A stretch of DNA of 64,000 bases from Acanthaster planci (Eukaryota; Echinodermata; Asteroidea; Valvatida; Acanthasteridae). Position numbers and translations under genes: made by a program. Under the pieces are notes generated by a model. It saw nothing but the letters and a program-made list of their open reading frames with translations. It did no database searches and was not told where the DNA came from. Each line of letters begins with the position of its first letter. Position 1 is the first letter of the stretch. Shown here piece by piece: positions 42,901-54,985 of this stretch. The stretch is taken from assembly GCF_001949145.1 (NCBI RefSeq), contig NW_019091414.1:385516-449515 (forward strand), written 5' to 3'.

Positions 42901-44842
42901 CTACACTAGAACAATTTAATACATGAATAAACACTAAAACTACAATACACCAAATTGTGTGCATAATATGCCAAAGTGCCCAAAAGAGAGGGATTACTTT
43001 AACAAGTCAAAGGAGGTATTTTGAACATTGTCACTAAATTGAATGCAAATATTACAGTTTCCAAATACATGTATCCAGCGCTGATGGAACTTTCAAACTG
43101 ATCCGTGTGCATCCCATTATCACGATTACATTAATCTGTATACTTATAGGACATATTGATCATCAGTTAACCACGGCTTGAAAATCTGCATTCAAATTCA
43201 TTGGCGAACCATTTGTGTTATTCTACATCTATGTCACAAAATTATAACAGGTCTTGTTCAATCATTTTTTTGTAACTGTTCTAATAAATTTCCTTAAAAG
43301 AACATAACCTGTCCATTTCTTCTTAAGTCCATATACAATTCCAGTATTACTCTTTTATACAAATTACGATTCAACGAGGTATTTATGTCAAACTTGGACC
43401 TGGTCCATCAATCTACAATGCTAGTAATCATGGCACATGCGAATAGACTTCATTTGCTATGTTTATTTCATAGTGTTAGCCCATCCCTTTGCAGCATTAT
43501 CAGTTCTGTACAAACAAACCATATGTTCTTCTCCACAGTGAAATTTGGATAGAGATTTCAGAAGACTTTCCAAATTAAACAGTTTCACCATGAGATAAAA
43601 CCCTGGCCAAATGATGCCAGCTTGTTTTGAGCTTCCAGCCAATGCCAATTATTACAATGGAAGTAGGATGCAGGGGCTTTAGGTGTTAACGCCTTGTAAA
43701 CTTTCACCACTCACAAGCAGCAATCATGCATCCCCTTACCCTTTAAAGACCATTTAGACTACATTTTAATGATACAAGTTAATAAAAACTACCACCTACA
43801 GTTGTCTGATTTAATGACTAAATACACAAACATGCAGCATTTTAAGTTGAACTTTGTTAATTACATCAATCATTGACAGGAAAATCAAATGGCTTTTGGC
43901 AACACTCGTATTCCCTTCCTCAACCACCAACCGACTACATGTAATTACCAACTCATCCAAATTGTTTGGATAACAGTCATCTGATCTTTCATTCTAATAT
44001 TTCATTTTTAAATCAACAATATAAAGACAAAGAGATTCTAATGACAATTCCTAACAAAAACCAAGCAACAATGCAACGTTCTAATAAACACTTATACAAA
44101 TTTCAAATTAAAAAATCAACGCAGTAACAGATCTCTACAGAGTGGATTCCATTCAATATGACCAAAACTATTTTAGATGACATCTGCTTGTAAATTTATG
44201 GAGATGAACTGTCCACTTAAATCTTGTGAATGTAAGACAAGTCATCTGACTCTTTAACAGATCAGCTTCAAGCGGGTTTTTAAGGGCTGAACTAATATTG
44301 TGTTTTCAACTTTTCATACAAATTTATCATGTGGAAAACAGTAATCTTGAGATGTGGAGGAAATTTACTCCAGACACATGCACTCAACAAGGAAGAAGGG
44401 TTTTTAATGTTGAACTAAATCAGAACCGAGCACTAACAAAGGATTGCCAATGTGTACTATTCCAGAAGTAACCTACCAAGCTAAATGTACGTGTACATTT
44501 TATATTGGGTTAACTCAGAGGAAACCTCTCCCACCGAGTTTACAAAAATGTATGCACAGTAGGACTCGAGTATGAAGTCTTGCAGAAACATAAAATGCCA
44601 CCCAAAACAAGAATAGCATAAAATGATAACAATGCTTGGCATTGGAAACATTGTCTTGTTACATCTCACTCAGCTGCAAATAAACATTCATAATGACCTA
44701 GGTTATTTCTATCTTTAACAGACACATCTGAGTGCTTGCTTTTATAAAAAAAAAACCTACATTTGTACAATACCTGAGTTTAAACAGAGTAGTAGAGCTA
44801 GCTCTTGAGTAATAAAAATCGAGCCACATTTCACCACACTAT

Positions 44843-44850
44843 TGAGGTAG
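44843..44850 (-). promoter_or_regulatory. Candidate let-7 site (8-mer seed match)
   Basis: On the minus strand this reads CTACCTCA, the full 8-mer complement of the let-7 seed. It lies 4.8 kb downstream of the TRIM71 stop, so it matters only if the 3' UTR is that long. Pairing beyond the seed looks weak. Confidence 0.35.
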
Positions 44851-47848
44851 ATGCAACTTTGCAAAGCACTATATTTGTCGACATTTAGATGGGACTTGAA
44901 GAGAAAAAAAAAAGCCTTTGATGGGATCTTAGAGACACACCACCCACAAGGCTACCCGTAATTCAAGTTACATGTACATACAGCTACACACCTAAGGCTT
45001 TGCTTTGCAATTTGTAAATCCCATAAAATGTAATGACGCAGCACAAACATGGACCTAGCAGCGAGGCTGCAGAAGGCAAGCTAGTATGTACAGCACAGCA
45101 GTTATCATAACAGAAGCGTAAGAGTTTTAATACAATTTTTAAAACATCCGTTTAGGCAGTATAGAGTCTTTACTTCTACCGCATGGAAGTAAAATTCAAT
45201 CATTCAGTAATCACGCTTCATTCTGAAACATCAAACACTAAACTTGGCTTAAAACCCATTTGCTGTATAAAAGTGAATCAAAATTGTAACTAAATTGCAA
45301 AACCCAAGGTAGTTGTTGTCAGTTGTAGTGACATATTTGCTAATATCCACTAAACAGTTTAATACTCAAAGCACTACCATTTGATTTTTAGCAAGTATTC
45401 TATCATTACATGCAGAAAAATACTAAACTGTGCAGACTTATCACAGTGTAACCTACTCACAATTTAGCATCGCCCAGAAGAAACTGGAGGAATAATTATA
45501 TCCAAATGTGCAAATGCTTCACGCATCCAAATTTACTTCAAACTGTTACAATCTTTCCCTTTCTTCTCATCTACTTATAAAATGTAAGACAGCTGAGCTG
45601 ATCAAGACGATCAGATGCTGGTTGAGCATTTGTATAAATGTCCGTCTGGTACCCTTCTGAATAAATCACACACTTATATAAATGATACATAATGTCAACA
45701 ATTAAAAGCACACATTTCAAAAGCCTTCGATCTGAAATCCCTCTACAAGCTATTTCTGAATTACACATACAAGCAAAGTATATCTTCAACAGTATCTCAA
45801 ATAATGTGTCTACATTTCCTGTATGTCTTTGATTGGAAAAGCAAAAGCGGTTTCGAGGAAACTTCTTTTCATAAAAGTATGAGCTCTTTTGAGAGATATA
45901 TAAACTGCTTAAATTCACAATTGAGCACCTTAAATCACTTCATTACCCATTTCTTTAAGCAGTAAATACAACAACTCCTAAAGTCTATGTTTCACTCAAA
46001 AAACAACCAACTGAAAACAAACTACGTGTATAAATCCCACAGTAAAACAGGTACTATTTTGAACTCTCAATGAACAGTGAATTCCCATGCAAGAATTTCT
46101 AAAGTCTCTTTTGACAAAGTTAACCAAATTTGGCACATTTTTTTAAATGATCAAAGAAAAAATTAAACATTTTTCAGGAGATGGCACAGGGGTATGCAAC
46201 GTTTTCCAGTTTCTCAAACACTTTTTCACAGGTTACACATGTATGTCCATTTCTTATTCTTCATTTACAATTATCTTTTGGAGATCTGTAAACTAGCCTC
46301 TGGTTATTAATCCATTTTAGACTGATATCCCATGTTTACTATCTACAGGTGTTTAAAAGAGCTGACCTCTTAAAGCATGCATACTGATTTCTTTATCACC
46401 AACAGAAAAATACTGAATCCTTATTTTCCAGGTCAGTTTCAAACTGACTTGTGGTCTGGTCTTTCTGTTTAAGGTCAAGGACTTATTCTGAACACTGTTC
46501 CCCTTAGTTGTAAAATGAATAGTCCAACAGTCCAGCATGAAAGGAGCCATCACTTGTAACAGTCACTGAGGCATATATAGCAATACAAGTTGCAGTGAAC
46601 AGGACAGTATTTGTGAAACTGTGATGCTACATAAGCAATCCACTCTCATTCATTTTTAAAGAAAACAATTGTGTAATTTCACAGAACCTTTTGTTTCTCA
46701 TTAGCACAGCGCCACGACACCCTTAAATCTCACCAAAATTGAAATACACGTACCAATCCTGGAACAAAAAAGAGCCTTCTTGATATTATCAAAAAACCTA
46801 GTTTTGAACAACAGTTCAATTGATGGTGTGTTTCTGGCTAAAGTACATGTAACGTTGTAAGAAGCAACGTGAAATTCCATACTGAACAGTCAAAAAAAGG
46901 TTAACTGTCATTCTGCTTTACCAGAATAGTCCTTCATTGTGTGTACCTTTGGCAATTTATACACAATTCTTTCCCATACACACAATTCAAACAATTTCCA
47001 GTTTTTTTCAACAAGGTACAAGACAGTGATCCTGTTAGTCCCTTTAAGCAAGGTAGTCAGGGCAAGCAGCTAAGGAAACTGACCTCCTGCATAATGCTGT
47101 GGTTAGATTAAGTCCAAGTGACCTACACATACATGCATGCACTCTACACTGCTTTGGTCGCCATGTTGGTTTCACCAAATTTGTGCACAGCACTGCAGTT
47201 TGCCACCGAAGCTAAGCTGACAAAAAAGTGGTTGTGTTAAAGAAACTGACGAAAAAAAGGTGATCAAGGAATCTTAGATCAAGTTTAAATGAAGCATTAT
47301 TGTTGAATTTTGATCTGTCATACATCATTACATGTACATGTATAAGCAAACAATTTGGTCGGTGGTAAGGCAAGGGTGAAAGTTTTTTCTGCCACAAAAA
47401 AAAAACCTCCAAGCGAATGAAGTGACCAATCTGGCATTCTAATGAGACCTCTATGAGCATGGATAAGTACATGTATATTAAAGGGGAGAAGACATGTTGT
47501 ACTCAACTGTGATTAATGGGTGAGATTATAAGCGCATTAACACTGAGTCATACCTTACCTAGTCCACTCTGTCTAATGTCCTTTTTGCAAGTTGAATACT
47601 GCACTTGTTTGGCATTTGAGTATGCGTCTTTTAGCTTATTATCGAAATGAACTCTGATACAATGAGACATTTATACATTGACATGTGTTATTGGAGGCTT
47701 GGCCTAATTGTTGGGAGTGCAACATTGTACCTTGAGAAAGCCTGAGATTTTTTCCTGAGTTTAAAAGCGCTGCGTACTTCTGAAGTACATGCAGTTCAAA
47801 CTGGCGCAGGTAAATTACATGTATCGAAAGTATCGATTATTGAGCTTC

Positions 47849-47855
47849 TGAGGTA
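47849..47855 (-). promoter_or_regulatory. Candidate let-7 site (7-mer-A1)
   Basis: Minus strand TACCTCA, a 7-mer-A1 let-7 seed match, about 1.8 kb after the TRIM71 stop codon. Confidence 0.35.
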
Positions 47856-48167
47856 AACATCTGTAAGAGAGCCAAGCAAGAACACAATATTATAGAAAAA
47901 TACAAATGTGATTAACTGTCCACTATAATAAGCCTAACAAAACAAGGAACACAAAATGTCACAAGTTCAAACATCAAAGAATCGATTCCAACAATTACAA
48001 GTATGACTATATACAGATGCTCAAAACAAAATCGCAAAGTGTTCATCAGAGAAGAAAATAAACACCAACAAAAGAGACAAATTCCCCACATGAACCTTAA
48101 ACCAAGGCACTGCTTTGTACTACAAAACCTACACGCAAGTCTAATAAGAGGAGCAAGACAATTACAA

Positions 48168-48174
48168 TGAGGTA
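48168..48174 (-). promoter_or_regulatory. Candidate let-7 site (7-mer-A1)
   Basis: Minus strand TACCTCA, about 1.5 kb after the TRIM71 stop codon and about 310 bases from the neighbouring site. Confidence 0.35.
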
Positions 48175-49687
48175 CAATTTAAAACTGGTGAAATCTAAAA
48201 CACATGCATTTATAAATGTACATGTTTAATGGCAATCACAACGACTTAAAAAGAACAAAATGGTATTCAAACTTATCTGTCAATTTGGCAGGCAATTTCT
48301 TGAAACAAATTTTATGCAGAGCAAAGAGACTTTCAACTTGTATTTCAAACATAAGGAGTATACCGGTACATTGGAATCATTTACTAATAATTTTGGTAGT
48401 TTCAGTAGCAATAGAGGTACTTTAAGCTTTTAAGGTTTTGTGGGGTTGAGTTTAATATAAGAGTAAGCAAACATTTGTCCAACATTCCTAAAATGATTCC
48501 GGCATACAGTTGTTTTATGGTTAAATTTGAAGAGTGCTGAAGAACCTGAATTCTGTGACACCTTACATGTATATTCTAAAATCTATTTCATGAACTGCTT
48601 ATTACATGTACTTCAGCTGCCTTTCTGAAATTAACCAACCTCAGAAGTATGTCCTTCCATTTCAAAAGGCAGCCTTGCAGAGACTTAAATACTGCACACT
48701 AATACATGTACATGTATTAAACCCTGAATGTATCGCTTTTTAAGCACTTGTCTTTTCCAGTATAAAAAATCATAAATTTCTGCTGCACAAGACGTTAGCA
48801 TCTCACTGCATGGTTGGACCTGCACAAAAACATCACCTTAGGCTGATGTCTGGCTAAAACACTAAATATTCTCAACAGTTAAAAATCTTTGGTGGTGGAA
48901 GAGTTTATATTTTAGTGTGGCACTATCAAGGTACCACAGCTCACATTGACAACACCTACAAGATCAGCTGGGACAATTTTACAAGAAAAGATTTTGCCTT
49001 TTCTTCCAAATTTGATTATGCGCATTCTCATTTGGCCAAATATGGATGCTTTTCAATGAATTACTATTCTTTTTTGTAAACTTTTCTATCTAAAGAGCAC
49101 GTTCATTTTTATCAGGCAGCTTTAAAATGCATAATTTTGAACATACTAATCATGCAGATCTGCTATCAACTTACCCAACAATCTCCAGGTTATGGGAACC
49201 TTTAAACAATCACCACGCAAAAAAGTTTTACTCTGCTTGACAAATAAAAATACCTATTTCTAACCCCAGCACCATTAAGATGTTTGCATTTTAACACACA
49301 TCACAAAATCTCCTGAGAAAGCACTTTAGATAAAATATAATTGTATTTTTACATTTACATCACATGCAAGCATAATTTCAATCTATACAATATGCCAGAG
49401 GAAGAAAAAAACACACCATTTTCAAAAATTACAATTGTTTTTTTTTTCCTTTGTAGTGAGGGTTAACTAGGAATATGTACCACAAGTACTGGAAAGCACA
49501 GCCAAGTCCAATGCTTTGAGCACTGCAAGGCAAAACTTTTCAACACCAACAATAAGCACATACTTTACAATTTGTTTAATGTGATGTAGCCAAATGCAAA
49601 CAACTTAAAGGTACTGGCCCATTTTCACTTTTTCACCAGCCATCCACCGATTGACGGCTTATATAATACCCGTATACATTTTTATAT

Positions 49688-52126
49688 TCAGAAACCTTGC
49701 ACACGATTGTTGCCAAAGTCGACCACTAAAATCAAGCCATCATGGGTGACACAGATTCCAGATGGGCGGTCCAGTTGACCTGGTTGCGTCCCCTGAATGC
49801 CAAACTTACACAGGAAATTACCATTGGGCTGAAATGCTTGAATGCGATGGTTTCGGGAGTCGGCTACGATGATGTTGCCTTCTTGATCGATGGCTACTCC
49901 CTGAGGTCTGAGAAACTGCCCATTATTAGTTCCTTCTGAGCCTAGGAACCGAGCTGTCTTGAACTCTGGATGGATGACAAGCAAGCGATGGTTGTTGAAG
50001 TCTGTGACAACTGCATGGCCCTCGTTGTTAAATGCAACACCTCTTGGAGAATCAAAGTGTTTCCACAATGCTCCCTCAAAGCCGTACTTATTGCAGAAGG
50101 TGCCATCTGGATGGAAGAGCTGGATGCGATGATTACGTGTGTCTGACACCAGGATCTTTCCTTCACTGTTGATAGCAACATCCCAGGGATAGTTGAACTG
50201 ACCATTCTTACTTCCTTTCTCACCAAACTTGAATAGGAACTGCCCCTCAAATGTGAAGACTTGTATTCGGTGATTATCCTTGTCTGCAACAGTTATATTT
50301 CCTTGATTGTCGATGGCGATTCCTGCTGGACGGTCAAACTGCCCATTTCGAGACCCAGCCGAACCAAATTTGTGATGAAATGTTCCATCCGGATTGAAGA
50401 CTTGAATGCGGTTGTTGCTACGATCAGCAATGACAATGAAATTGTCCTTATTGACAGCTATACCCCATGGACGACACAGATGACCATCACCTTCACCTTC
50501 TGTACCAAATGCAAGCTGGACATGGCCGATATTAGAGTAATTACGACCAGTTCGGACAGTTACAACAAAGGGGCTATCCTGGATATGGGTTCCTCTGATT
50601 GTGACGGACACAACGTGCCTACCTTCTAGCTGTGGCCGGTAACTGGCAGTGTAAGTGCCATTCTGACGATCAATGACTTCAGCAGGGTAGAGGCCCCCCT
50701 CTGGTCCCTGGATTATAACTTCCACAGCTTCACCTCCGATACACCGACATTCACCATTATGATCCTTGGCATGCACCACAAAAGTTGTGATTTTCCCCTG
50801 AAGTGCACGCTTCAGCCCATCACCTGTGGCATATGATGTCGGAGCATAGGCACCACTACTGATGAATCCCATAGAGCTGATGGCAGTATGTAGGGCAGCA
50901 TCTGGGGGTGTAAATACAATCTGATCATCTTCATGTGGCTGCAGATGACCCCTAAGACTCCTCAGTGACTGCATCTGATTGACAATTACATCCTTGGTCT
51001 TCAGAACGTCTAAGTCAGTGCCACTTTGCAAAGCCTTCTCCACAGCACCCACACAATTTGAGACACTCTCTAAGCCACGCTTCAAATCTTCCATTTGCAT
51101 ATGTAATGCTCGTCCTTTTACCTGCCGGATTTTGTCTACCTTACGAAGCAAATCTCGTTCCCGTTCTTCAAGTGCTGTCTGATGTCGATGCATGGTTGTC
51201 TGAACCTCCTTGATCACATACTGTGTTCTCATTTCAACTCTCTCAGCCATGGTTTTAGCGTGGGACAAACTCTCTTGCAAAGCTTGCATTCCATTTTTGG
51301 CATCACTGAGCAGACGGAGGGTAATAGCTTTGCTGTCTTCAACTGCATTCTGAAGATACACGCAGCTGTGTCCACGATGCTCCATCATAGTACAGTCACG
51401 GCATATGGCTTTGCTACAGGAATCACAGTACAACCGTAAGACCTCATTTTGATGGATTTCACAATAGCTTGGGGGCCGATCAGACACTGGTTGTATTTGG
51501 GCTTGGTAGGACTGGTGCTGTGAATGTCTGAGGTGACTTCCTGATGTACTGAGCCCTGAGGATTGTAGTGTAACTATCTGGTGGTCTTTTGTTAATCGGA
51601 CTCGCTGGTGGGCTAGCACACAGCTTTCACATAGCATCTCATTGCAATCCCTACAAAGCCTGGATGCAACTTGCCCCTCGTCACATGAACTGCACGTCCG
51701 CCGGTCAGACGGCAATACAAGGGAGTCTCCTTCATCTTCATGACTGCCAACCACATCCAAAATATTACTTATGAAAAGATCGGACGGCAAACCGTCCACC
51801 CCAAGATCACCAAGCTGGCTTTCCTGGTAACAAATAGGGCACCGAATGCGGTCTGGTTCGGCGACCCTTATTTCTAGGCAGGGCCGGCAGAACCGGTGAA
51901 AACAGGCAAGTATTTTGGGCTCCGTACCCTGCAGTCGTTCAGAGCAAAGGGCACACCATTGCTGTTCGTTATTGAAATCTTCGGCCACGGTAGCAGGAGC
52001 GAAAGCGGCCATGAGTGGAGCTGGTGCACGGAGCAGAGTGACGCATTGGCGGTCGTACTTTGGGACTCGCAGGAGGTCAATGCTCGCCTGCCTGTTTTTA
52101 AGAAAGCACATTACGTAAAGGCCCAA
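49688..52126 (-). CDS. TRIM71: TRIM71/LIN-41 E3 ligase and RNA-binding protein, intronless coding region
   Basis: TRIM-NHL protein of the LIN-41/TRIM71 type, a developmental-timing factor. The NHL propeller binds mRNA hairpins to repress targets, and the RING gives ubiquitin-ligase activity. The 812-codon frame shows: RING C3HC4 at 58-99 (CALCSERL...CPICY), B-box 1 at 145-183, B-box 2 at 222-255 ([16 protein letters not shown]), coiled coil about 260-400, filamin-type Ig about 433-525 (QDSPFVVTV), and six NHL repeats about 538-812 ([27 protein letters not shown]). The strings [19 protein letters not shown] and [13 protein letters not shown] are hallmarks of TRIM71 rather than TRIM2/3. The start is uncertain: the first ATG (52124-52126) gives 812 aa, while ATG at 52010-52012 ([13 protein letters not shown]) gives 774 aa and a more natural N terminus. 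An acceptor-like TTTCTTAAAAACAG lies between them, so an upstream non-coding exon may exist. Confidence 0.96.
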   Translation of the reverse strand: MGLYVMCFLKNRQASIDLLRVPKYDRQCVTLLRAPAPLMAAFAPATVAEDFNNEQQWCALCSERLQGTEPKILACFHRFCRPCLEIRVAEPDRIRCPICYQESQLGDLGVDGLPSDLFISNILDVVGSHEDEGDSLVLPSDRRTCSSCDEGQVASRLCRDCNEMLCESCVLAHQRVRLTKDHQIVTLQSSGLSTSGSHLRHSQHQSYQAQIQPVSDRPPSYCEIHQNEVLRLYCDSCSKAICRDCTMMEHRGHSCVYLQNAVEDSKAITLRLLSDAKNGMQALQESLSHAKTMAERVEMRTQYVIKEVQTTMHRHQTALEERERDLLRKVDKIRQVKGRALHMQMEDLKRGLESVSNCVGAVEKALQSGTDLDVLKTKDVIVNQMQSLRSLRGHLQPHEDDQIVFTPPDAALHTAISSMGFISSGAYAPTSYATGDGLKRALQGKITTFVVHAKDHNGECRCIGGEAVEVIIQGPEGGLYPAEVIDRQNGTYTASYRPQLEGRHVVSVTIRGTHIQDSPFVVTVRTGRNYSNIGHVQLAFGTEGEGDGHLCRPWGIAVNKDNFIVIADRSNNRIQVFNPDGTFHHKFGSAGSRNGQFDRPAGIAIDNQGNITVADKDNHRIQVFTFEGQFLFKFGEKGSKNGQFNYPWDVAINSEGKILVSDTRNHRIQLFHPDGTFCNKYGFEGALWKHFDSPRGVAFNNEGHAVVTDFNNHRLLVIHPEFKTARFLGSEGTNNGQFLRPQGVAIDQEGNIIVADSRNHRIQAFQPNGNFLCKFGIQGTQPGQLDRPSGICVTHDGLILVVDFGNNRVQGF

Positions 52127-54473
52127 ATCACTGAGAATTTACAGTTGTGTGCTGGCTTAGCCAACAAGATAAAGTCCCTTTGTGCATTGCGGTCAGAGTA
52201 TTAAGTAACGCTATCTAAATGCAAAAGGTCAACACTGAAACACGGGCTGTGCTTTACAGCATTTACCCCCTTAATTTGGAAACAAAAAAAAGAAATCGCT
52301 GCTTTGGGAGCCCGATCTTAACTGGTTTCAAAATAACATGCACTCTGTCAAGAAAACTGTCACTCAAAATATGTATTAATGGCTCACCTCCTCCATGATC
52401 CAGGGAATTTCTGTACATTTACTGGCCACTATTAGAGGAATCCCACACCGGCAGTTGTCGTCCACCGAACATGTACTGCCTGCATGATATGTGCGTAAAC
52501 CTCAAGCCCACCGTGTAGTAAAACTGGGATCCATCGCCGGACCTATAAAGTGGGCGGAGCTGTTGATACGCCAAGTTTATCATTGGCCAATTGCGCGTAT
52601 GTCGTGCCAGAGTTCACCCAGAAAATTTGCATCATAATCACTACAAGAAGACTCCCATGTTTTACCGCCCCGCGCAGGAATTAGCTCTCTTTGTTTTTGC
52701 AAAAGTTATTACGAGTAAATTACGGGTAAGTTTTCTTTTCTCCGCAAGTAACAACAGAAGCAAGAAATCAACTCTCTTCCTCAGCCATTTTCAATTTATT
52801 ACAATTTGATTGAATCACTTTTTTCCATCATAATAGCTGTTCAGGGAACTTACGAATTTTCCTTAACAGGAATTGAATGTTTCCCGAATCCCAAGTTCAT
52901 CTACATTTGGTGAAAAAGGTGACATGGAAGATCGTTTGCTCTGAGAATATAGATTGTGCCCCAACATGAAAGGGACAGAAATTAACCCGAAGACATATTT
53001 TTAAAAATGACATGCAAATGTGATCATTGTTTAATTAATGCCTTGATTATTTAAATGTTCACATGTGTATGATGTTGTAGTGGTCTGTATTTGTAAACAT
53101 TAAAGTTTGTCGTATTTGTCAATTTTACTTTCCATTATGAGTTTCTAACTAATGTATTAATTTATGTTCGTAGGGCCCCAGTGGAAACCAGTTTGAAACT
53201 GTTTGGGCACACCCTGGGTAAAGAAATGGAATAAATAAATAAATTCGTAACACGTTTAATTAAAATACGGCGTGGCTGACACAATGCATTGAACATCAAT
53301 GTAGGCAAACATTAACTCATGTAGACAAAACGATGGGAATTAAAACGAAGCACATGTATTAACAAGTATTGGCAGTTTCTAAAATTTCTTGGGATTGCTA
53401 GACTGACTCCCTGTTTATCCTTATCTATAAAAACAATCCACCTCATCGGATTGGCTTATTCCAGACAATGCACGTAGGGAGGAAGTTCATTTCCGCGATA
53501 ATGAAGCAGAAATAATGCCTTGGGAGCCAGTGTTACTGTGCAAGATTGTCCTGTTTGGTGTGGTTATTGACGAATGAAAGTATTATATTTCTGATGACAA
53601 AGGATTATGCATATCAACGATATCACATGCATGTCCGCAGTGTTTTTAAAGCTCTTGTTGGCTAGTTTTTTTTTTATTGTACATTGTCTTTAATATTTTA
53701 TGTTATGTGTCTGTGAGAGTTTTTATATGTGTCGAGGTTTACTGTATATAGTACATGTAATATTAATATTATATTTATTATTCTTTTTTTAAATCTAGTT
53801 TTATCTTGTACTTATACATTATCAGCCCTTGGGCTGTCTGCTACAAACATAACAAACCATAAATAATAATAACGATAATATAAAATCGTGTGTTTTAATG
53901 TTTTCAACAACGTCTACATGCGTGCTTGACGCAACCACCCTACAACGCAAACAGTGCGGCTGCGTTGGAATAGAGACGTTTTCAACTTATTTGAAGGCCA
54001 TGTCAAAACATATGTGGTCTCACCCTCCCTAAAATGGTGACATGTAATCAACCTAGTCGAAGTTTACTCACTCAAACATTTCTTGGTCTCTTCATTGAGA
54101 AATGGAGGGTTGCACGTGGGCCAGACTGCAATTTCGAAAGTTTGAGCAAACAGCCGTAGCGCGCCTGCCGAACAGCCACGTGATGTGACATACATGTACA
54201 TGTACATGTGCTCAAATTAGAACTTGTTAAAGGTCAGCTAGCTGTGCATGCTGTGAACATGAATACAGCTTTCGAAACATGAGTTCATAAAAGTCACGTA
54301 CCAGAGTGGTTTCATGGGTCCTATTCAACGCGAAGAAATTTGCCACTTTTTCGACTGAAGCACGCTTGAATGGAAACTTATGCTCACAATGGAACTCGAA
54401 GGCTTGTTTTGGTTGAAAATCATCGGAAATCGATATTTTTTGTAGTTTTTGTCAACTGTAATTATATGCTTAG
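52127..54473. other. TRIM71 upstream region and intergenic sequence
   Basis: Contains the probable TRIM71 5' UTR and promoter (see the cluster at 52544-52591). The rest is AT-rich without exons. TTGTACATTGTC and TACATGTACATGTACATG runs occur near 53680 and 54190. Confidence 0.45.
52544..52591 (-). promoter_or_regulatory. Candidate TRIM71 promoter: CCAAT, GC box, TATA-like
   Basis: Read on the minus strand toward TRIM71, the order is ATTGGCCAAT (52582-52591, a double CCAAT box), CCGCCC (52552-52557), then TTTATA (52544-52549). The local GC content is higher than the surroundings. The TATAAA itself is oriented to the plus strand, so only the CCAAT and GC boxes fit well. The site lies about 0.5 kb upstream of the coding region. 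Confidence 0.4.
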
Positions 54474-54474
54474 G

Positions 54475-54985
54475 TCCGGAAAAAATTCGAAAATGGACCT
54501 ACGAAAGTTGACAATAACGAAATACGGTGAGTTAGAGCACCTGTAAGGAAAACTTTTTCTGATTTTATCTGTTCAAATAAATATGGAAGCATCCAAATAG
54601 AACGCAGAGTCATTTGTCTTCAGATCTCAACTATAATAAGCACAAAAGGGCTTTTTTCTGTTCATGCCAAGATGCGAATTCTGAACATTCTGAATGTAGA
54701 TTGCGGCATTGGGAGAAAACAAAGAAAACAAGGGAGCCCTCGCCCTGTGTTCTTAGTGGATAAACCCTTGTGCATTCCAAACAAAGCAATATAAACAGAA
54801 AAAAATCCTTTTAAGCTTGTTATAGTTGAGCTCCGAAGACAAATGACACTGCGTTCGATTGGGATGCTTCCATGTTTATTTGAACAGATACAATCCAAAA
54901 AAATTTCATATCAGGTGCTCTAACTTACCGTATTGCGTTATTGTCAACTTTCGTAGGTCCCTTTTTGAATTTTTTTCCGGCCCTT
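54475..54985. mobile_element. Fold-back element with ~170-bp inverted arms
   Basis: The left arm begins GGTCCGGAAAAAATTCGAAA and continues through GACCTACGAAAGTTGACAAT. The right arm (about 54815-54985) is its reverse complement with roughly 85% identity by eye, including TTGTCAACTTTCGTAGGTCC. The centre of about 160 bases is non-coding. Absence of a transposase suggests a large MITE or fold-back transposon. No target duplication was identified. Confidence 0.85.

Larger units (their letters stand above)
42901..49687 (-). other. Probable long 3' UTR / downstream region of TRIM71
   Basis: AT-rich, free of minisatellites and with few long frames, this stretch directly follows the TRIM71 stop on the minus strand. 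Vertebrate TRIM71 and nematode lin-41 mRNAs have 3' UTRs with let-7 sites, and three let-7 seed matches occur here. How far the transcript extends cannot be read from the sequence, as many AATAAA hexamers occur. Confidence 0.45.

Noticed and set aside
49742-52204. Plus-strand frames opposite TRIM71
   Set aside because: Shadows of the strongly conserved minus-strand coding region.
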